Origin: Candidatus Poribacteria bacterium
Lineage (GTDB): Bacteria > Poribacteria > WGA-4E > UBA9662
Assembly: GCA_002729015.1 (NCBI GenBank)
Contig: PBVO01000159.1
Coordinates: forward strand, 1 to 10,597
Direction of reading: 5' to 3'
Length of the DNA: 10,597 nt
Shown here: piece by piece, positions 6,476 to 10,597 of the stretch
How positions within the stretch are numbered: the stretch's first letter is position 1
Layout: every line of letters begins with the position of its first letter
The notes under the pieces: model-generated
The model's database searches: none
Seen by the model: only the letters and a program-made list of their open reading frames with translations
What the model was told of the DNA's origin: nothing
Program-made: the position numbers and the translations under genes

Positions 6476-7606
6476 ATGGATTTTCAACTGAGCGACCAAG
6501 CACTCGTTTCTATTCATCAAAAAGTTATGAACCGGGAACGGCTGAGTTACGAAGATGGTTTAACCCTTTTTAATAGTCGGGATTTACTAGGAGTTGGTTA
6601 TTTAGCTAACATCGTGCGTGAAAGAACAAACGGAAATGTTGGCTATTACAATCTGAACCAGCATATTGATTACACAAATGTTTGCATTCTACACGCCCGA
6701 TGCCATTTCTGTGCGTTTGCACGCAAAAATATTGAAACTCAGGGGGCTTGGGAATTGAGCTTAGAACAATTTCTCGATAAAGCCATGTATTCATTAGAAA
6801 ATGGATGTACTGAAATACATAGCGTTGGTGGCTTGCACCCTAAATTGCCATTTCAATACTATCTTGACTTGCTGAGTGGGTTAAAAGAAAGGATGCCACA
6901 AGTCCACAGAAAATTCTTTACCGCAGTCGAAATTCATCATTTAGCCCGACTGTCCAAACAATCAATCCATCAGACCCTGTCAGCACTGAAGGAAGCTGGT
7001 CTGGATTCCATGCCTGGTGGGGGTGCTGAAATTTTTTCGAAGCAAACGCGCGACAAGGTTTGCCGGGGTAAAATTGATGCAGATGAATGGTTCGATATTC
7101 ATCGTCAGGCCCACGAGTTGGGCATTCCATCAAACGTTACCATGCTTTACGGGCATTTAGAAACGGTTGAAGATCGTGTCGATCACCTTGTTCGAGTTCG
7201 GGAAGGCCAAGACGTTTCTGGGGGATTTGTGACCTTTATACCTTTGGCATTCCACCCGGAAAATACTCGTTTGGCATACTTGCCTAGTACGTCAGGCTTA
7301 ACGGACTTGAGGTGTGTCGCAGTTTCTCGCCTGATGCTAGATAACATTCCCCATATTAGAGCCTATTGGATTATGCTTGGTCTAAAAACGGCTCAAGTTG
7401 CCCTCAATTTCGGTGCTGACGATATTCATGGCACAGTTACTGAGGAAAAGATTACCCATATGGCTGGGGCTTCTTCTCCACAGTCAGTATCTGTTGATCA
7501 GATTGCGCAATTGATTAGAGAAGCTGGTCGAGATCCAATTGAGCGAGATACGCTCTACAATCAGGTTATACGTAATGGTAGTGATTGGCAATCAGTTGCC
7601 GCATAA
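6476..7606 (+). CDS. mqnE: Aminofutalosine synthase MqnE (radical SAM)
   Basis: MqnE joins 3-[(1-carboxyvinyl)oxy]benzoate, the MqnA product, to the adenosyl group of S-adenosylmethionine, giving 6-amino-6-deoxyfutalosine, the second step of the futalosine menaquinone route. The 376-residue product has family landmarks: YYNLNQHIDYTNVC (57-70), EIHSVGGLHPKLPFQYYLDLL (113-133), FFTAVEIHHL (147-156), GLDSMPGGGAEIF (175-187), GIPSNVTMLYGHLET (216-230) and FIPLAFHPENT (254-264). GLDSMPGGGAEIF with TMLYGH favours MqnE over the related MqnC. The cluster cysteines are Cys70, Cys76 and Cys79, spaced CX5CX2C rather than the usual CX3CX2C; removing the two residues His-Ala restores the usual spacing. 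The gene is third in the pdxS unit, and its stop codon abuts mqnA. The enzyme family is sure; whether this cluster spacing is active is open. Confidence 0.93.
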   Translation: MDFQLSDQALVSIHQKVMNRERLSYEDGLTLFNSRDLLGVGYLANIVRERTNGNVGYYNLNQHIDYTNVCILHARCHFCAFARKNIETQGAWELSLEQFLDKAMYSLENGCTEIHSVGGLHPKLPFQYYLDLLSGLKERMPQVHRKFFTAVEIHHLARLSKQSIHQTLSALKEAGLDSMPGGGAEIFSKQTRDKVCRGKIDADEWFDIHRQAHELGIPSNVTMLYGHLETVEDRVDHLVRVREGQDVSGGFVTFIPLAFHPENTRLAYLPSTSGLTDLRCVAVSRLMLDNIPHIRAYWIMLGLKTAQVALNFGADDIHGTVTEEKITHMAGASSPQSVSVDQIAQLIREAGRDPIERDTLYNQVIRNGSDWQSVAA

Positions 7607-8419
7607 TTGGAGTTGACTATCACTTCTCCAAAACAGAAACGAATTGGTGCGGTTTCTTTTCTAAATACAAAACCGCTTGTACATTCACTGATTCAATCTC
7701 CAATACCTGACATTAAACTTAGTCTTGGTTATCCTAGTCTCTTGTCTGGTCAGTTGGAAAAAGAAGAGCTAGATCTAGCTCTAATCCCTATTATTGAGTA
7801 CTTTCGTCAACCTAACTACCGTATTGTTCCTGATATCTGTATTGCTTCAAGAGGTCGAGTTCAAAGTATTCTCCTATTTAGTCAAAAACCACTGAGCCAA
7901 TGCAAATCTGTTGGTCTCGATAGTAGTTCTCGCACTTCTCAAGCACTAGTAAAAATTTTGTTGGCTGAATATTGGCAAATTTACCCTGAGTTTGTAGACT
8001 GCTCACCAAATACACAACCATCAAACCATGGAGCCGACGCCGTGATGTTGATTGGAGACCAAGCTCTACGTTATCGGAAAGACACCAAATATGTGTTTGA
8101 TTTAGGAGAAATTTGGCAGCAATTGACTGGATTACCGTTTGTATATGCTTGTTGGGTCGGGCGATCGAATACTAAACTAGGAGACATTAGTCGAATTCTG
8201 AATCAAGCAAAAGATGAAGGATTAAGTCAAATTGAGATAATCGCAAGTGAGGAGGCTAAGAAATTAGGATTTTCTTTTGAACTTTGTCATCGTTATTTGA
8301 CAAAGCATATTTTCTTCAATCTTGGTTCAGAAGAAATAGACGGTTTAGAATATTTTTATCAGTTAGCCAAAAAATACGACTTGGTGCCAACTAACCGTTC
8401 TATCCTATTTTTTAGTTGA
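7607..8419 (+). CDS. mqnA: Chorismate dehydratase MqnA
   Basis: MqnA removes water from chorismate to form 3-[(1-carboxyvinyl)oxy]benzoate, the entry step of the futalosine menaquinone pathway and the substrate of MqnE encoded just upstream. The 270-residue product has the periplasmic-binding-protein-like fold family signature: RIGAVSFLNTKPL (12-24), LDLALIPIIEY (55-65), GLDSSSRTS (103-111), ADAVMLIGDQAL (143-154) and the DLGEIWQQLTGLPFVYACWV segment (165-184). There is no ATG or GTG between the mqnE stop and the conserved core. I use the TTG directly after that stop; a second TTG lies at 7613. GGAG at 7609-7612 would suit an ATC start at 7619, which is unconventional. Expression is probably coupled to mqnE termination. 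The gene ends 19 bases from the convergent membrane-protein gene. Confidence 0.93.
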   Translation: MELTITSPKQKRIGAVSFLNTKPLVHSLIQSPIPDIKLSLGYPSLLSGQLEKEELDLALIPIIEYFRQPNYRIVPDICIASRGRVQSILLFSQKPLSQCKSVGLDSSSRTSQALVKILLAEYWQIYPEFVDCSPNTQPSNHGADAVMLIGDQALRYRKDTKYVFDLGEIWQQLTGLPFVYACWVGRSNTKLGDISRILNQAKDEGLSQIEIIASEEAKKLGFSFELCHRYLTKHIFFNLGSEEIDGLEYFYQLAKKYDLVPTNRSILFFS

Positions 8420-8435
8420 CGAACTACTATTTTTT
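8413..8435 (+). terminator. Weak candidate terminator overlapping the mqnA stop
   Basis: TAGTT (8413-8417) pairs with AACTA (8422-8426) around a GACG loop, followed by CTAT and a T run reaching 8435. The stem is only five AT-rich base pairs and overlaps the end of mqnA, so termination would be weak. It is the only hairpin-plus-T arrangement in the short gap between the convergent genes. Confidence 0.3.
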
Positions 8436-8438
8436 GGG

Positions 8439-10415
8439 TTAGCCTGGCAGCATAGTATAGCCTTCACCAACCACAAGGCCAACAATTGCCCATACACCAC
8501 CTATAAAGCAATCACCTAATACTAAACCAATAAAAAAAGGCTTAGCCTTTTGAAATGTCTTCAAACCACCGGTCCCTAGTAGGATTTTTTTTAAAACCCA
8601 TCCCACAAAAATAGAAAACCATATATTATTCAATGCAAATTCCCCAGGCGAAGCTATAAATCCAATAGGATGAAATGGCCACCAAACAAATTGGCTTCTC
8701 ATCCAATATAGCCAACCAGTTCCTATTGCTCCTGTAATTACAAAACCGAGATTGACCCAGTTAGTTTCAGTTGGTGTTTGGAATTGCGTTTCCAACCAAC
8801 GGAATGGAACTATAGGTGCAGTCATGAAAGTCCAGTACTGTAAGTTCAGAGCCCCGTGCTGATAAACTAATTTTAGAAAGAAGAAACTTGTAAGTATTAC
8901 GGCTAAAGTGATGGAAAGTATCATAGTAGTGAGAAGTTGTTGGCTCTTGATATTAGACGCTGTGGCCATTTTAAATGCATTACTCACGTGCGGCATTAGA
9001 AGTCCACGTTTAGTACGAAAAATGGCTGAGGGTATCGATAAAACGGCGAGACCATTTGGGCTAATTTTACTTGAACCTAATACAGTATGGTAAAAATCAA
9101 AAGCTCGAAATGAACTATTAATGTGAATGACACCACCAGCAACGACTATGTAAGTCAATATAATCGAGGCAATTCCCATTAGAATAATCACTCCCATAGA
9201 AAGGAGTAGACTAGCTCCGGCACTGTAGAGTAACAAAGATGGAAGGAGAACACCAACTGCTAGACAAGGTAGAACCCATGGTTCTGCGATAGGCTGATTA
9301 GGGTCAGATCGAGTGCGGCTGAAAAAAGACCATAATATTTCAAATAAATACCGCCGGCCAGTCCACAAAAAATATGTTACTGCAACTACATAACCACCTA
9401 TTTCCATATGAGAAGCGTATGCCTTGCTTACATACCCCATTGATTGTTCCATAGGGATACCCAAAGTGCTAGCGGTGACTAATTGTAATCGATAGAAAAG
9501 AAAAAAAAACCAAATGCTCAAAGAAACGTCCAACCGTACTAGGTATGTGAAACCAATCACCGATGGAAATAAAAATAGCCACATTGGCCGAACCACAGAC
9601 CACGGTTTTTCATTCAGGTAACTATTAAGATTAAGCTTGAGAGGAAATGCAGGAAAGTTTGGAAAGTAAAAGTTTATTCCATTACAAGTATGAATAACAA
9701 CCGGAATTGATATACTAACCCACATCATCTTTTGCCTCAAAAGATGGCTCGATCTGCTACCAATCGATTGCTGCTTGGCCAATTCGCTGGGCAATTCAGC
9801 CAAAGGGAAAGTGTACTTCTCACGCTCGATCCACTGCTGTCTGAAAATAGCACTCAAAGTAATCATTAATAACCATAGACCTCCAATCACTCCCATCCAG
9901 AATGAAATTGGTTTGAACCAAACCCAGTATGGGACGGGTGCCTCATCAGGAAGTTGCTCATAGAAATAACGAATAGCATATGAATCAGTTGGAGCTAACC
10001 ACTCAGGGAAATAGTGGCCAAATAGTGCCTGCCAGTCGTTTTCGGGTGTCGCAAAATATCGAAAACCAATTAGAATTGGATATAGCCAACGTGCTAGGCC
10101 AACTGTCGGTACACTAATTGAAACTATCATCATGCACCATATGGTAACTAATTCAACCTCATTCAAAACCCATGCATGATCGAACTTATTATTAATATTA
10201 GAAAGTAAATTCAACAGAGGGTTAATAATAAATAAAATGAAGATGAATAAGAACATGGCTCCGATCGGAAAATGATTACCAGCAAGAAATGTTCCTTCAA
10301 TGTAAAAATCATTATAGGGAATAACCGCACAAAATAATATAACTAGTAGTAGGCCCATAATTATAGATCGTAGAGTTGGGCTATTAGCAGTTTGGCTATG
10401 GACTAACTTAGTCAT
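8439..10415 (-). CDS. Large polytopic membrane protein, DUF6785/DUF6784-like
   Basis: The 658-residue product has about 12-14 predicted membrane segments (for example 16-34, 51-72, 88-115, 167-190, 231-247, 277-296, 298-317, 381-397, 402-428, 493-515, 553-571, 595-612, 625-648) and no signal peptide beyond the first segment. I recognise the layout of the DUF6785 (N-terminal) and DUF6784 (C-terminal) pair: a loop with YFATPENDW (120-128), FPEWLAPTD (136-144) and PVPYWVW (160-166), then near the C-terminus WWPFHPIGF (578-586), WFSIFVGWVLKKILL (599-613), GGLKTFQKAKPFFIGLVLGD (616-635) and GGVWAIVGL. These proteins are undefined; a distant likeness to oligopeptide-type transporters has been suggested by their topology, but no substrate is known. 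It converges on mqnA and is probably a separate transcript. No Shine-Dalgarno sequence precedes the ATG; a GATAAT hexamer ends four bases upstream. Confidence 0.85.
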   Translation of the reverse strand: MTKLVHSQTANSPTLRSIIMGLLLVILFCAVIPYNDFYIEGTFLAGNHFPIGAMFLFIFILFIINPLLNLLSNINNKFDHAWVLNEVELVTIWCMMIVSISVPTVGLARWLYPILIGFRYFATPENDWQALFGHYFPEWLAPTDSYAIRYFYEQLPDEAPVPYWVWFKPISFWMGVIGGLWLLMITLSAIFRQQWIEREKYTFPLAELPSELAKQQSIGSRSSHLLRQKMMWVSISIPVVIHTCNGINFYFPNFPAFPLKLNLNSYLNEKPWSVVRPMWLFLFPSVIGFTYLVRLDVSLSIWFFFLFYRLQLVTASTLGIPMEQSMGYVSKAYASHMEIGGYVVAVTYFLWTGRRYLFEILWSFFSRTRSDPNQPIAEPWVLPCLAVGVLLPSLLLYSAGASLLLSMGVIILMGIASIILTYIVVAGGVIHINSSFRAFDFYHTVLGSSKISPNGLAVLSIPSAIFRTKRGLLMPHVSNAFKMATASNIKSQQLLTTMILSITLAVILTSFFFLKLVYQHGALNLQYWTFMTAPIVPFRWLETQFQTPTETNWVNLGFVITGAIGTGWLYWMRSQFVWWPFHPIGFIASPGEFALNNIWFSIFVGWVLKKILLGTGGLKTFQKAKPFFIGLVLGDCFIGGVWAIVGLVVGEGYTMLPG

Positions 10416-10597
10416 TTATATTATCGGGTAAAAGTAATTTACTCGCTCAATCGGTTATGTGAAACAAAAGTGCCGGACATGCGTTGCAATCGTTAGCTTC
10501 TGTTAAATTTTAAGTGGTATAGAACAATCATGGGAAAGTCCAGGCCATCGTACATCATCCTCCAAGTGAAATCAAGCGTGTCCACTTTTTATAGAAC
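10416..10597. other. Right-end upstream region without a supported gene
   Basis: This 182-bp edge region should contain the promoter of the large minus-strand gene. On that strand TTGAGC, a 19-bp spacer and GATAAT (10420-10425) are a poor-to-fair match. A 30-codon minus-strand frame (10493-10585) and a plus-strand frame opening at 10530 and running off the window are both too short to call. Confidence 0.4.

Noticed and set aside
6476..7606. Assignment as MqnC (cyclic dehypoxanthinylfutalosine synthase)
   Set aside because: The DSMPGGGAEIF and NVTMLYGH segments and the direct pairing with mqnA fit MqnE better, though the two families are related.
10530..10597. Plus-strand frame opening with ATGGGAAAG and running off the window
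   Set aside because: Only 22 codons are visible and there is no ribosome site, so it cannot be told from a chance open frame.
1..10597. Insertion sequence, prophage, CRISPR or toxin-antitoxin content
   Set aside because: I saw no transposase, integrase, spaced repeats, paired terminal inverted repeats or small paired genes.

Overview
The window is a compact, AT-rich bacterial chromosome segment with seven confident protein-coding genes. They form a divergent pair of units on the left, a four-gene vitamin B6/menaquinone unit in the middle, and one large membrane-protein gene converging on it from the right. I see no rRNA, tRNA, CRISPR array, phage gene or complete insertion sequence. The large right-hand protein resembles the DUF6785/DUF6784 polytopic membrane family, known to me mainly from Planctomycetes, Poribacteria and related lineages. 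Together with the futalosine menaquinone route, DXP-independent PLP synthesis, a transglutaminase-like/TPR secreted protein and an enolase-superfamily enzyme, it suggests an uncultured member of such a group (Poribacteria-like or PVC-adjacent). This placement is an inference of low confidence.

Layout. Positions 81-1883 (minus) encode a secreted TPR protein with an N-terminal transglutaminase-like domain. About 80 bp away and divergent, 1965-3086 (plus; alternative TTG start at 1953) encodes a muconate-lactonizing-enzyme subgroup enzyme. It is followed after 30 bp by 3117-4304, a membrane glycosyltransferase resembling the PIG-V mannosyltransferase family. Positions 4305-4928 contain no convincing gene. 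They hold several hairpin-forming sequences, four of them packed end to end at 4649-4788, and then a good sigma70-type promoter (TTGAAC, 17 bp, TATAAT) that drives the next unit.

That unit is pdxS (4929-5819), pdxT (5847-6443), mqnE (6476-7606) and mqnA (7607-8419), with gaps of 27, 32 and 0 bases. PdxS and PdxT form the glutamine-dependent pyridoxal 5'-phosphate synthase. MqnA makes 3-[(1-carboxyvinyl)oxy]benzoate from chorismate, and MqnE joins it to the adenosyl part of SAM, so the last two genes encode the first two steps of the futalosine menaquinone pathway. The later genes (mqnB or a nucleosidase, mqnC, mqnD) are not here. The DUF6785-like gene (8439-10415, minus) ends 19 bp from mqnA.

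The main oddities are these. The MqnE iron-sulfur motif reads CX5CX2C instead of the CX3CX2C expected of radical SAM enzymes, as if six in-frame bases had been added. The mqnA gene has no ATG or GTG start and abuts the mqnE stop. The 624-bp gap before pdxS contains an ordered series of hairpins that could be an undescribed structured RNA. Several genes lack a Shine-Dalgarno sequence and have -10-like hexamers very close to their starts.
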